From Pseudomonadota bacterium (lineage in GTDB: Bacteria; Myxococcota_A; UBA9042; GCA-2863065), in contig SXOO01000085.1 in assembly GCA_005776725.1 (NCBI GenBank), positions 1 through 47,632 of the forward strand: a DNA stretch of 47,632 bases. The letters run 5' to 3'. Position 1 is the first letter of the stretch. Each line of letters begins with the position of its first letter. Under the pieces are notes generated by a model that saw only the letters and a list, made by a program, of their open reading frames with translations, made no database searches and was not told the origin of the DNA. The translations under genes were made by a program, and so were the position numbers. Shown in pieces: positions 39,813 to 47,632 of the stretch.

Positions 39813-42587
39813 GTGCTCATGGGCGGCACACTGCCCGCGATCGCGCGCGCGGTCTCGAGCGCGGACGACCCGAACCGTCGGCGCCTCGGGTTCGTGTATG
39901 GCGCGAACACCGTGGGGGCGGTGCTGGGTGTGGTCCTCGCGACGTTCCTGCTCATCGAGCTCCTCGGGCTCCGCGGCGCGCTCTTCCTGGCGGTGGCCGT
40001 GAACGCGACGGTCGCGCTGATCGCCTGGAAGGTGGACACGGGCCCTCAGGACGTCGAGCCGGCGGCTGAGGCCCAGGCCCCACGCCCGCCGCCCGAGCCC
40101 GACGAGGCGCCCGCCCAGGGCGCTGCACCCGTGTTGCTGGTCCTCGTAGCGGCCGCCGTGGCGGGCTTCGTGTTCCTCGCGATGGAGATCGTGTGGTACC
40201 GCGTGCTCAGCCCGCTCCTCGGCGGCTCCTCCTTCAGCTTCGGCGTCATCTTGGCTGTGGCCCTGGCCGGGATCGGCGGCGGCGGGCTGATCTACGCATC
40301 GGGCGCCACGAAGCGTCGGCCAACCCTGGCGATCCTGGCCACCACCTTCGCGCTCGAGGCGGTCTGCCTACTACTCCCGTACGCGGCCGGCGATGGCCTG
40401 GCCTTGGTCGCCCAGGGCCTCTCGGGGCTCGCGAGCTTCACCTTCCCTGGCGCCGTGCTGGTGTGGACCGTGCTGGCGTGCCTCGTCGTGCTCCCGGCGG
40501 CGCTCGTGTCGGGCTATCAGTACCCGCTGTTGATCGCGCTCTTGGGTGCGGGCCGGCGCGGCGTGGCGGAAGAGACCGGCCGGGCCACGCTGTGGAACAC
40601 CGTGGGCGCGATCACCGGCTCGCTGGGCGCTGGCTTCGGCCTCATCCCCGTGCTCGGCGCGCTGGGGCTCTGGCGCGCCGCGGCGCTCGTGCTGGTGCTG
40701 ACCGCGGTCGCGCTGCTGGTCGTGTCGCTCCGGAGGGAAGCCGCGTCGTGGTGGACAGGGAGCGCCACGCTCGCCTCGGCGCTCACCGTGCTGCTGGTGA
40801 TTCAGCCTGGACCCACGGCCTACAGTCGGCACCAGCCGATCGGCGTGGGGCGCTCGGCTCTGCCGAAGTCGCCGCTCGACTTCGTCACGCAACGAAACGA
40901 CGTGGGGCGCGCGATCGGCTGGGAGCAGGACGGCGTGGAGAGCGCCGTAGCGAACCAGCGGGATTCGGGCCACGCGTTCATCGTCAACGGGAAGTCCGAC
41001 GGCCACGCGCGCTTCGACGCCTGTACCCAGGTGATGGCCGGGCTGGTCCCTGCGCTGCTCCACCCCTCTCCGCGGCGAGCGTTGGTGATCGGCCTTGGCA
41101 CCGGGAGCACCGCGGGTTGGCTCGCGAAGGTGAGCGGGATGGAGCGCGTCGACGTGGCGGAGCTCGAGCCCGCCATCCTCCGGGTGGCCGAGGAGTGCAC
41201 GCCGGTCAACGAGGGCGTGTTGCAGCTCCCGAACGTGGAGGTCTTCCTCGGCGACGGCCGCGAACTCGTCATGGCCCACACCGGGCCGCCGTGGGACATC
41301 ATCTTCTCCGAGCCGTCGAACCCGTATCGCGCCGGGATCGCGAGCCTCTTCTCCGCCGACTTCTACCGAGCCGCCAGCGACCGGCTCGGCGAGGAGGGCC
41401 TCTTCGCGCAGTGGCTTCAGGCCTACGAGGTCGACGCGGCCACGGTCGAGACCGTGTTCGCCACGATGGCGTCGGTGTTCCCGGTGGTGGAGACGTGGCA
41501 GACGTGCACCAGCGACCTGTTGCTCGTCGCGTCGAAGTCCCCGATTCGGCACGACGCTGCGCGCATCTCGCAGCGGGTGGCCCAGGAGCCGTTCCGGAAG
41601 GCGCTGGGGCGTGTCTGGGGCGTGTCGGGAGTCGAGGGCTTCTATAGCGCCTTCGTCGCTCAGGATCCCTTCGCCCGCGCGCTCCTCGCGGCGCTACCGG
41701 ACGCCATCTCCACCGACGACCTGCCGGTCCTCGAGTTCGGGTTCTCCGGGAGCGTGGGGCGCGGGGCCTTCGATCTGCGCGACGCGCGAGCGCTGGCCGC
41801 GCAGCTGAAGGCCAACCTGCCGCCCGTCCCCGCCGGTGCCTTGGACATGGCGCGCCTGCCCGATGCGAACTCGGCCCGGCTCACGGCGATCTTCGACGAA
41901 GGGCGAGGTGGGGCAGGGGCCGAGCCCGCGCAGAGAGCGCGGAGCCGGGCTCGCGCCGCTTGGGCGAAGGGGGATCTGGGGGAGGCGCGACAAGCGTGGG
42001 TCGAGGGGGGTGATCCCCTGCCGGTGCAGCCGCTCGACCTCGTGATCGTGGCGGAGACAGCAGCCGCGGTGGGGCACGAGGAGGCCGCGCAGGCAGCGAT
42101 CGCTGGCCTCGTGGCGGACGGGCGAGTCGCCGAGGCGTCGTTCGCCACGGCCCGCCTGCGAGCGGGGCAGAAGCGCGTGGAGGAGACCACCGCGGCCCTG
42201 GTTCGCGGCTTCGAGGCCGCGCAGGTGGATCCGTGGATCTTCCCGGCGATGCTGGAGCGGGCCTTGGGGCTCGCCAGCGCAGTCTCTGCCGCCCCCGGCC
42301 AGGCGGAGCCTCTGTGGCGGGTGCTGGCAACGCCCTTCGCCATCGCGCTGGAGGACGACCACCGACTCGGTCGGCGCATGGAGATCGGCGCGAACCTGGA
42401 CTTCCTGGGGACCTGCGTGGAAGCCCTCGCTCCGATGGAGCCGTGGGTGCCGTTCATCCCGAAGCTGCTGCAAGACCGCGCGAAGTGCTACGAGGCCCAC
42501 GGGCACCCGCTCCTCGACAAAGCCCGCGAAGACCTCGAGACCTTGCTCGAGCTCCGTACCCCCGCCTTCGGCGCCACGGTCCGCTGA
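39813..42587 (+). CDS. spermidine-synthase-like membrane protein, main part after the TAG
   Basis: The main frame gives 924 residues from GTG 39813. Counted from 39411 with the TAG read through, the whole would be 1,058 residues. Membrane helices continue (GFVYGANTVGAVLGVVLATFLLIE) and a second helical bundle follows. At about residues 420-580 there is a Rossmann methyltransferase/spermidine-synthase-like domain (ALVIGLGTGSTAGWLA, VDVAELEPAIL, IIFSEPSNPYRAG). The last ~300 residues are helical, TPR-like. Such fused proteins are common in deltaproteobacteria. They keep the dcSAM-binding fold, but their activity is unproven. No other disruption was seen, so selection has kept the frame open after the TAG. 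Confidence 0.8.
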   Translation: MLMGGTLPAIARAVSSADDPNRRRLGFVYGANTVGAVLGVVLATFLLIELLGLRGALFLAVAVNATVALIAWKVDTGPQDVEPAAEAQAPRPPPEPDEAPAQGAAPVLLVLVAAAVAGFVFLAMEIVWYRVLSPLLGGSSFSFGVILAVALAGIGGGGLIYASGATKRRPTLAILATTFALEAVCLLLPYAAGDGLALVAQGLSGLASFTFPGAVLVWTVLACLVVLPAALVSGYQYPLLIALLGAGRRGVAEETGRATLWNTVGAITGSLGAGFGLIPVLGALGLWRAAALVLVLTAVALLVVSLRREAASWWTGSATLASALTVLLVIQPGPTAYSRHQPIGVGRSALPKSPLDFVTQRNDVGRAIGWEQDGVESAVANQRDSGHAFIVNGKSDGHARFDACTQVMAGLVPALLHPSPRRALVIGLGTGSTAGWLAKVSGMERVDVAELEPAILRVAEECTPVNEGVLQLPNVEVFLGDGRELVMAHTGPPWDIIFSEPSNPYRAGIASLFSADFYRAASDRLGEEGLFAQWLQAYEVDAATVETVFATMASVFPVVETWQTCTSDLLLVASKSPIRHDAARISQRVAQEPFRKALGRVWGVSGVEGFYSAFVAQDPFARALLAALPDAISTDDLPVLEFGFSGSVGRGAFDLRDARALAAQLKANLPPVPAGALDMARLPDANSARLTAIFDEGRGGAGAEPAQRARSRARAAWAKGDLGEARQAWVEGGDPLPVQPLDLVIVAETAAAVGHEEAAQAAIAGLVADGRVAEASFATARLRAGQKRVEETTAALVRGFEAAQVDPWIFPAMLERALGLASAVSAAPGQAEPLWRVLATPFAIALEDDHRLGRRMEIGANLDFLGTCVEALAPMEPWVPFIPKLLQDRAKCYEAHGHPLLDKAREDLETLLELRTPAFGATVR

Positions 42588-42658
42588 GCGCCGTACAATC
42601 GGCGCATACTCTGCTCCACCGGCGAAGCCGCGCCTCTGCAGGAGTGCGCAGCTTCGGC

Positions 42659-42687
42659 TCGACACCCACTTGTCCCGAAGCTAGGCT
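42659..42687 (+). promoter_or_regulatory. putative leaderless promoter of the CYTH-like lipoprotein
   Basis: TCGACA and TAGGCT are spaced by 17 nt; the -10 ends 6 nt before the GTG at 42694. The -35 is identical to that of the giant kinase. Confidence 0.45.
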
Positions 42688-42693
42688 GACCCG

Positions 42694-43524
42694 GTGAAAG
42701 TGCGCCTTTTCCTATCACTTCTCGCTTTCTTCGCCGGCTGCTCCGGCACGGAGCCGGCTGCCGAGCGCGACGAGATATTGAGCGTTGAGGCGGCTATCGA
42801 CGAGGCGCTCGGCAAGGCCGACTCGGGGCTCACGGGCAACACCGAGGTCAAAGTCACCCTCCGGGAGTCGGACATCGCCTCGGCCACGAAGGTCTTCAAG
42901 CTCACCGCCAAAGCGGCCTCGAAGCGCCAGATCTGGTTCTACGACACGCCGGCGCTGGTGCTGTTCGAAGAGGGGCTGCTCCTGCGGGCGCGCAAGATCT
43001 CGAACGGCCCCGATGACACCACCGTCAAGATCCGGCCGATGGAGCGTGACGCCGTAGATGAGAGCTGGTTCGAGGTCGAGGGTTTCAAGTGCGAGACCGA
43101 CCAGTCCGGTGATCGGTCGGTCTCGTCCTGTTCGCTCACGGGGGAGCAGGACCAGGGAGAGATCGACGACGTCGGTGACGGCGAGCGGGACATCGACAAG
43201 CTCTTCACCAGCGAGCAGGAAGACTTCGCGTCCAACGCGGCTCAGGTCGACTGGGGCCAGCTCGTCCCGCTCGGTCCCATCGCCGCGCTCGCCTGGAAGC
43301 TCGAGGTGAAGGGCATGCCCGCTCCCGTCGCCTTCGAGCGTTGGGACCTGCCCGGCATGCCGCCGGTCCTCGAGGCTTCGATGCGGGTCCCTGATGAGGA
43401 CGCAGCCGCCGCGACGGAAGCGCTCATCGCGCTCCTCGGGCGGAAGGGCTTCGAGCCCGACTCGACCCAGGAGACCAAGACCAAGCTGGCCCTCGACTAC
43501 TTCTCGGATCCCAGCCGCCGCTGA
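42694..43524 (+). CDS. exported lipoprotein with a CYTH/triphosphate-tunnel-like domain
   Basis: A 276-residue protein with a lipoprotein signal VKVRLFLSLLAFFAGCSG (Cys16). From about residue 50 it reads NTEVKVTLRES, then IWFYDTPALVLFEEGLLLRARKI, then TTVKIRPME. This is the run of strands seen in CYTH proteins: an ExExK-like start, a YFDTPDLxL strand and an LRxR plus VTVK strand pair. CYTH enzymes bind triphosphates or polyphosphate in a beta tunnel and are normally cytoplasmic, so export as a lipoprotein is unusual. The first ExExK glutamate is not clear, so catalysis is uncertain. Two cysteines (CETDQSGDRSVSSC) could form a disulfide. A single-gene unit; it converges with cobC across a 100-bp gap without a clear terminator. 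Confidence 0.65.
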   Translation: MKVRLFLSLLAFFAGCSGTEPAAERDEILSVEAAIDEALGKADSGLTGNTEVKVTLRESDIASATKVFKLTAKAASKRQIWFYDTPALVLFEEGLLLRARKISNGPDDTTVKIRPMERDAVDESWFEVEGFKCETDQSGDRSVSSCSLTGEQDQGEIDDVGDGERDIDKLFTSEQEDFASNAAQVDWGQLVPLGPIAALAWKLEVKGMPAPVAFERWDLPGMPPVLEASMRVPDEDAAAATEALIALLGRKGFEPDSTQETKTKLALDYFSDPSRR

Positions 43525-43624
43525 CCCCGCCACGGGCCGCCAGTGCCCCCGCCAGGTCGCCCCGTCGACGCCGGGTCAGCGAAGGTAAAGGCTGGACTGG
43601 CACAGTAGGTGGCGCTGCGGGCCC

Positions 43625-44188
43625 TCACGGCTTGGGCTCTGCTCGCCGCCCGCGACACACCCCGTGAACGGCCAGGGGAGCGACGTCGAGGCTCATGGCC
43701 TCAGGCCAGGAGAGACGCTGCTCTACTCGCCAAAGGGCCCGGATCACGCCCGCGTGCGTGACCCACAGCACGTCGCCGTCGCTTGCGGCATCGTCATCCC
43801 AGGCTGCGCACACCCGCGCCTCCAACTCTCGTGCCGATTCGCCCCCAGGCGGACCCTGGAGCTCCCAGTCTCGACCCCAGGCGTCCATGGCCTCTCGATC
43901 GGCTTTGACGATCTCGTTCCAGGTCCTCCCTTCCCAGTCGCCATGGGAGAGCTCGGCTACGCGCTCGTCCACGGCCAGCGGCACGCCGAGGTGACGCGCG
44001 ATCGCCTCGGCTGCGTCGCGGGCCCGCGAGCTCGGGCTCGAGCGTACGAGCGCGAGGTCCCCAGGCAATTGAGGCACCACGGCCTCGGCGGATCGGGCGG
44101 GTGCCCAGCTCGTCTTCACATCGGCGCGACCATAGCAGCGCCCTGCCGCATCGACGGGTGGATGACGGACGACCCAGAGGCGCTTCAC
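43625..44188 (-). CDS. cobC: alpha-ribazole phosphatase-like histidine phosphatase
   Basis: A 187-residue histidine-phosphatase-family protein: LWVVRHPPVDAAGRCYGRAD has the catalytic His in RHP (the more usual motif is RHG). VRSSPSSRARDAAEAIA, ELSHGDWEGRTW and WVTHAGVIRAL supply the remaining pocket residues. CobC removes the phosphate from alpha-ribazole phosphate or adenosylcobalamin phosphate at the end of B12 synthesis. The cob context supports this over a generic phosphoglycerate mutase. It starts at GTG 44188, overlapping the cobS stop (GTGA), and is the last gene of the unit. Confidence 0.88.
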   Translation of the reverse strand: MKRLWVVRHPPVDAAGRCYGRADVKTSWAPARSAEAVVPQLPGDLALVRSSPSSRARDAAEAIARHLGVPLAVDERVAELSHGDWEGRTWNEIVKADREAMDAWGRDWELQGPPGGESARELEARVCAAWDDDAASDGDVLWVTHAGVIRALWRVEQRLSWPEAMSLDVAPLAVHGVCRGRRAEPKP

Positions 44189-44925
44189 CTCGGGTCCATG
44201 AGCAGGATGAGCAGGGTGATCTGTTGTGTGGTCCCGAGGAAGTCTCCCGTGATTCCGCCCGCCCGGCGGACGAATCGCCAGCCCAAGAACACGGTGACAC
44301 AGGACGCCGCAACCAACCTGAGGACCACGCCCATCGGTTCGAGGCCCGCTGCGACCCCGGCCGCCGCGATCACCGCTGACGCGCCGACTGCGCCCACGAC
44401 TTGAGCGAGGCCAACCCGACGCACGGAGTCGCTCTTGGCCTTGTCGGGGGAGGTGACGTACGGCAGCCGCGCCATCAGCAGGACCGGGAAGAGCCTCGAG
44501 AGCGACTCCGCCACCACGACGGCTTCCAGCGAACACGAGGCCATGAGGGTCGCGCGGAGCGACAACGACGTCACGAGCGCCATCCCGCCGAAAGCGCCGA
44601 TGCGGCTGTCCTTCAGGATCTCGAGGACGCGCTCTGACGTGTAGCCACCACCGAGCGCGTCCGCGGTGTCGGCGAGCCCGTCTTCGTGAAACCCACCGGT
44701 CAGGAGCAGGCTGGTCACGATCGCGAGCCAGGCTGCGGCGACCATCCCGAGCCCCGTCGCGGCCACGAGGACCCACGCGAGCACGAGCCCGATCACCGCG
44801 CCGACGAGCGGGAACCACGCGGCTGCCCAACGAAAGTCGTTGTCCTGATACGGGAAGCCGCCCACCGGGACCCGCGTCAGAAAGACGACGGCGGCGCGCC
44901 CTCCCCGTAGCCACGCTGGGGTCAC
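44185..44925 (-). CDS. cobS: adenosylcobinamide-GDP ribazoletransferase (cobalamin synthase)
   Basis: A 246-residue membrane protein with about seven helices. Family motifs are FLTRVPVGGFPYQDNDFRWAAAWFPLVGAVIG, LLLTGGFHEDGLADTADALGGG (the metal-binding HxDGLxDxxD region) and RAGGITGDFLGTTQQ near the C terminus. It joins alpha-ribazole (phosphate) to adenosylcobinamide-GDP, completing the nucleotide loop of B12. The GTG start overlaps the cobT stop and its stop overlaps the cobC start. Confidence 0.95.
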   Translation of the reverse strand: MTPAWLRGGRAAVVFLTRVPVGGFPYQDNDFRWAAAWFPLVGAVIGLVLAWVLVAATGLGMVAAAWLAIVTSLLLTGGFHEDGLADTADALGGGYTSERVLEILKDSRIGAFGGMALVTSLSLRATLMASCSLEAVVVAESLSRLFPVLLMARLPYVTSPDKAKSDSVRRVGLAQVVGAVGASAVIAAAGVAAGLEPMGVVLRLVAASCVTVFLGWRFVRRAGGITGDFLGTTQQITLLILLMDPR

Positions 44926-46082
44926 TGTGTTGCTGCCCCTGCCGCCGTGGGCACCGACGCGGACGTGAACGTCGCCATCTCGCCGTGCGCCCTGCACGCG
45001 AGGTCGAGCAGCGGGAACGCCGCCAGCGCACCGGTGCCTTCGCCGAGTCTCAATCCGAGGTCTAGGAGCGGGCCCGCTCCAGCGCCTAACGCCAGGAGGG
45101 CCTCCAACACACGACGGTGTCCCGACTCTGCGGAGCGATGCGCCAGCAGGAACCGCGTCGCGTGCGCTGGCGTGTCGCTGGCCAATGCCAACAGCGCGGC
45201 GCTCACCACGAACCCGTCGACGAGGACGACCGCCCCGCGAGATGTGGCTTCGGCCGCAGCGCCAGCCATGGCTGCCAGTTCGCGCCCCCCGAGGCGCCTC
45301 AACGCCTCCAGAGGCGCTACGCGGCCAACGCGCCTCAGCGCCGACGCCACGGCTCTGCGTTTCCGCTCCAGGCCGTCGTCGTCCACCCCGGTACCGCGTC
45401 CGACCGCTTCTCGCGCCTCGAGGCCGAGCACCGCCGCGGTGACTGCCGCTGCCAGCGTGGTGTTTCCGATCCCCAGCTCGCCCAGCAGCACGACTCGGGG
45501 CGGCGAGGCGGACGCGAACGACGCGGCGACGGCCTGACGTCCAGCTTGCACCGCGCCCATGAAGACGTGCTCGGTCATGGTGTCGGTCTCGATCAGGTCG
45601 CCTTCGGTCGCGTCTGCCACCGCGTGACGCCGTAGCGTGACCACGCTGTTCCGAAGCACGTCGCCGCGGCCGTCGCCTCCGTCGAAGACCCCGTCACCGC
45701 CACCGCCACCGCCCCCGCCCCCGCCACCGTCGACGCCGACGTCGTGGAGCTCGAGCGGGATCTGGAGCGCCCTTGCCATCACGCAGGCGGCGGCGCCGCC
45801 AGAGAGGAAGTTGGCGACCATGGCTCGGGTGACCTCGCGCGGGTAGGCGCTGACGCCATGGCGATTGACCTCGTGGTCGGCGGCAAAGACGAAAGCGCGC
45901 GCCGGACGCGCTGACGGGAAGGGGGTGCCAGCGGCAGATGCCATGGCGATGGCCACGGACTCGAGGGCGCCCAGCGCGCCTGCCGGCTTGGTCAGCTCTG
46001 CCTGGCGCGCGATCGCGGCGCGCTCCGCGTGCCACGACGTGCTTGCCGGCTGCGGGAAGAGGGGCTTCGAGTTCGAGCTCAC
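44922..46082 (-). CDS. cobT: nicotinate-nucleotide-dimethylbenzimidazole phosphoribosyltransferase
   Basis: A 386-residue enzyme that makes alpha-ribazole phosphate from the lower-ligand base. Recognisable blocks are KPAGALGALE (near residue 35), FAADHEVNRHGVSAYP, LGELGIGNTT, GRGTGVDDDGLERKR and LRLGEGTGALAAFPLLDLA, whose Glu is the catalytic base. Between HDVGVDG and LRNSVV there is an unusual Gly/Asp-rich insertion with an 11-glycine run, encoded by a GGN microsatellite (45693-45729). The usual GTRN-type segment that follows is also atypical. The GTG start at 46082 overlaps the stop of the surface lipoprotein gene. Confidence 0.9.
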   Translation of the reverse strand: MSSNSKPLFPQPASTSWHAERAAIARQAELTKPAGALGALESVAIAMASAAGTPFPSARPARAFVFAADHEVNRHGVSAYPREVTRAMVANFLSGGAAACVMARALQIPLELHDVGVDGGGGGGGGGGGDGVFDGGDGRGDVLRNSVVTLRRHAVADATEGDLIETDTMTEHVFMGAVQAGRQAVAASFASASPPRVVLLGELGIGNTTLAAAVTAAVLGLEAREAVGRGTGVDDDGLERKRRAVASALRRVGRVAPLEALRRLGGRELAAMAGAAAEATSRGAVVLVDGFVVSAALLALASDTPAHATRFLLAHRSAESGHRRVLEALLALGAGAGPLLDLGLRLGEGTGALAAFPLLDLACRAHGEMATFTSASVPTAAGAATQ

Positions 46083-47266
46083 TCGAGCTCCTCCGTTGCC
46101 GTGGCCGCGGCGTTCAAGACGCCGACCGCTTCGAGGTCGAAGCCGCCGCTGCCGAACGTGGGTGTAGGGTCGTAGATCGGGGCGCCGAAGCTGTCGAGCA
46201 CGTCGCCGGCGCCGACCACATCCACGATGCGGACGTATTGGATGCGGGCCAGGTCGACCCAGCCGCTCTCCACTTCTGACGTGCCGGCGAGCGTCGCGAG
46301 GTCGAACGGCGTCCCCCACCCGACTCCGTGCTTGCCGGCGAGCCCCATGAGCGCCGACGGCTCGACCGAGCCATAGCTCGAGACCGGCTCCTTCGTCAGG
46401 CTGGCGTTGGCGAAGGCCACCCAATACACGCCGTCGCTCGACACCTCGACACGAGCGACCTCCAGAGTCAGGCCGTTGAAGGAGTTCTCGAAGATGGCGA
46501 GGTCCGGGCCTGGGCCGTCCATCGCTGGCGTGTCCAGCGACAAGACGACCGAGCCACCGTTCCCGAGGACCAGGACGTCGAAGACGTCGTTCGTCGCCGG
46601 GCCGAGGGCGCGCTCCGGGACCCTCCATCCCTCGTCGACGCCGCCGCCGTACACCACGTCCACGACCTCCGCGGCCCAGGTCGAGGGTTCGTCGAGCGGC
46701 ACCGCGTCGCTGCCGGGCGTTGCGGCGGCGCCCGGAAATCCAGGCGCAAGGCGGAGTGCCGTGCGTCGGAGGTCGGGACAGTCGTCGTTGCGTTGGAACA
46801 ACGTCGCCGAGGGGCCCTCCGCAGGAAGGACCACGGCTGCAGCGGCCTCCCACTCGCCGGGCTGATCGGCGTCACCGGCCACGAGGGAGAACTCGTCGGC
46901 GTCGATGTAGACGGAGAAGCCGTGCGGAAACACGTCGAGCACCGGGATCGCTGCTGGTCCACATGGCTCCGGAGACACCACATCGCTTGTCCGAGCGTCG
47001 ACTCCTGCGGAGTCGGGCTCAGCGACGTCGAAGTGGACCGTCGCGATCGCGTCGGGCGCTTCACCAGGGTCGCTCCCAAAGCCCTGAGCGGAGCCATCTT
47101 CGGACCGGCCATCGAACGACGCGTCGGACACGACGGCTCCAAGCGCGCCTGTTTGCGTCGACTCGCCGCATGTCGACAGCGAGGGTGTGGCGAGGAGGGT
47201 CCAGGCGATCAGCGTCAACGGGTGAGCGTGCCGGCGCCCGAAGCGTTCACTGGGAGCGCGACGCAT
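46079..47266 (-). CDS. riboswitch-linked secreted cell-surface lipoprotein
   Basis: A 395-residue protein from ATG 47266. The N terminus (HPLTLIAWTLLATPSLSTCGES) is a lipoprotein signal with a somewhat unusual lipobox, followed by an Asp/Ser/Ala-rich linker. The body carries DVLVLGNGGSVVLSLDTPAMDGPGPDLAIFENSFNG, VEVSSDGVYWVAFA and GGFDLEAVGVLN, a beta-rich pattern I recall from cell-surface proteins near B12 uptake genes. It is the first gene after the cobalamin riboswitch and is coupled to cobT by a GTGA overlap. A role in capturing B12 or a precursor at the surface is inferred from position only. An alternative ATG at 47353 would extend it by 29 residues and weaken the signal. Confidence 0.7.
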   Translation of the reverse strand: MRRAPSERFGRRHAHPLTLIAWTLLATPSLSTCGESTQTGALGAVVSDASFDGRSEDGSAQGFGSDPGEAPDAIATVHFDVAEPDSAGVDARTSDVVSPEPCGPAAIPVLDVFPHGFSVYIDADEFSLVAGDADQPGEWEAAAAVVLPAEGPSATLFQRNDDCPDLRRTALRLAPGFPGAAATPGSDAVPLDEPSTWAAEVVDVVYGGGVDEGWRVPERALGPATNDVFDVLVLGNGGSVVLSLDTPAMDGPGPDLAIFENSFNGLTLEVARVEVSSDGVYWVAFANASLTKEPVSSYGSVEPSALMGLAGKHGVGWGTPFDLATLAGTSEVESGWVDLARIQYVRIVDVVGAGDVLDSFGAPIYDPTPTFGSGGFDLEAVGVLNAAATATEELE

Positions 47267-47379
47267 GGGTGCCTTTTGCGACGTCGCAAGGGAGGGCGCT
47301 GTGGTCGTGAACGTCGGATCAGCTACGGGCTCTACGGGCAAGATCGCACCCATCGCTCGCCTCGACGGCGGGCGTCACC

Positions 47380-47451
47380 TCGAGTGCCCTGCGCACTCGA
47401 AGGGGGCCGGTCGACGTGAAGGGGGCCAAACGAGCAGTGAGACTTCGAGTG
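47380..47451 (-). promoter_or_regulatory. candidate expression platform: two mutually exclusive hairpins
   Basis: Between the riboswitch and the first gene, GCACTCGA (47393-47400) can pair perfectly with TCGAGTGC (47380-47387) around a 5-base loop. The overlapping CACTCGAAG (47394-47402) can instead pair perfectly with CTTCGAGTG (47443-47451). Both pairings cannot exist at once. No U-tract follows, so the output could be Rho access or translation rather than intrinsic termination. Confidence 0.5.
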
Positions 47452-47511
47452 TCACCGTCGGCCATGGCCTCCCCCGAGGCGACCGGTGAAGCCGCGGCAC
47501 GACCGCAGCTG

Positions 47512-47632
47512 CGATGGCAGGTGTTCGGACTCACGAGCACGCCGATGGTTCGGCTCCTACTGCCCGTCGCTTCCCGGCGGTCCGCGCCAGTGCATCAGAC
47601 GGGGGTCGTTCTCGCTTACCGCTGCGGGGCAG
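47512..47632 (-). promoter_or_regulatory. cobalamin (B12) riboswitch, 5' end cut by window edge
   Basis: Read on the minus strand from the window edge, the conserved cobalamin aptamer blocks appear in order: CTGCCCCGCAGCGGTAAGCG, GCACTGG, CCGGGAAG and the B12 box GAGTCCGAACACCTGCC (B12 box core at 47516-47530). The opening P1/P2 block lies beyond the window. It sits about 250 nt upstream of a surface lipoprotein-cobT-cobS-cobC unit and should lower their expression when adenosylcobalamin is plentiful. Confidence 0.9.

Overview
This is a high-GC (roughly 70%) bacterial chromosomal window. The gene content suggests a myxobacterium or a related Myxococcota/deltaproteobacterial lineage: many lipoproteins with Asp/Cys-rich linkers, a lipoprotein with MopE-like metal-binding motifs, a 1,780-residue Ser/Thr kinase fused to an ATPase, GAF and nucleotide cyclase, TIGR00266/AIM24 paralogues, and a mixture of housekeeping operons with many one-gene units. 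The taxonomic guess is an inference from style and content, not from a marker gene.

Layout, left to right. 1-1267: the 5' end of secA and an M48 zinc protease, both leftward. 1277-6348: a tight rightward cassette of three AIM24-family paralogues, an adenylation-carrier-GNAT protein and a SET-domain protein. This is the best candidate in the window for an undescribed system. 6398-9574: arginine biosynthesis argC-argJ-argB. 9665-15052: an ABC-F ATPase of the YbiT type, a PafA-like alkaline phosphatase and a lipoprotein metalloprotease. 15053-16184: a rearranged patch with copies of a double-hairpin repeat, a wHTH-nucleotidyltransferase antitoxin with a striking operator, a decapitated HEPN toxin partner and a stray piece of the phosphatase gene. 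16185-19414: a PHB-depolymerase-like esterase, an outer-membrane protein and a class II photolyase. 19503-22249: a leftward sulfur operon (two YeeE/YedE half-transporters, a persulfide dioxygenase-rhodanese fusion and a TauE/SafE exporter), with an EamA transporter upstream.

23337-28409: a beta-barrel protein and two secreted Cys-rich lipoproteins. 28418-30781: an apparent insertion carrying a decayed rsmG fragment and a hipB-hipA toxin-antitoxin pair between two ~165-bp direct repeats. Each repeat copy retains only one of two divergent promoters. 30759-36101: the giant kinase-ATPase-GAF-cyclase. 36241-39343: a gluconate-2-dehydrogenase-like set (c-type cytochrome lipoprotein with seven Cys-rich repeats, Tat-exported subunit 3, GMC flavoprotein), coupled by GTGA overlaps. 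39411-42587: a spermidine-synthase-like membrane protein interrupted by one in-frame TAG. 42694-43524: a secreted CYTH-like lipoprotein. 43625-47632: a leftward cobalamin unit (surface lipoprotein, cobT, cobS, cobC), again joined by GTGA overlaps. It lies under a B12 riboswitch whose 5' end is cut by the window edge.

Recurring themes: (i) seven genes carry a TYGACN-like -35 and a TAnnnT-like -10 placed only 6-7 nt before the start codon, which predicts leaderless mRNAs; (ii) stop-start overlaps of the GTGA/ATGA type join most operon members; (iii) both toxin-antitoxin loci sit between direct repeats. All assignments come from reading motifs by eye; no database search was run.
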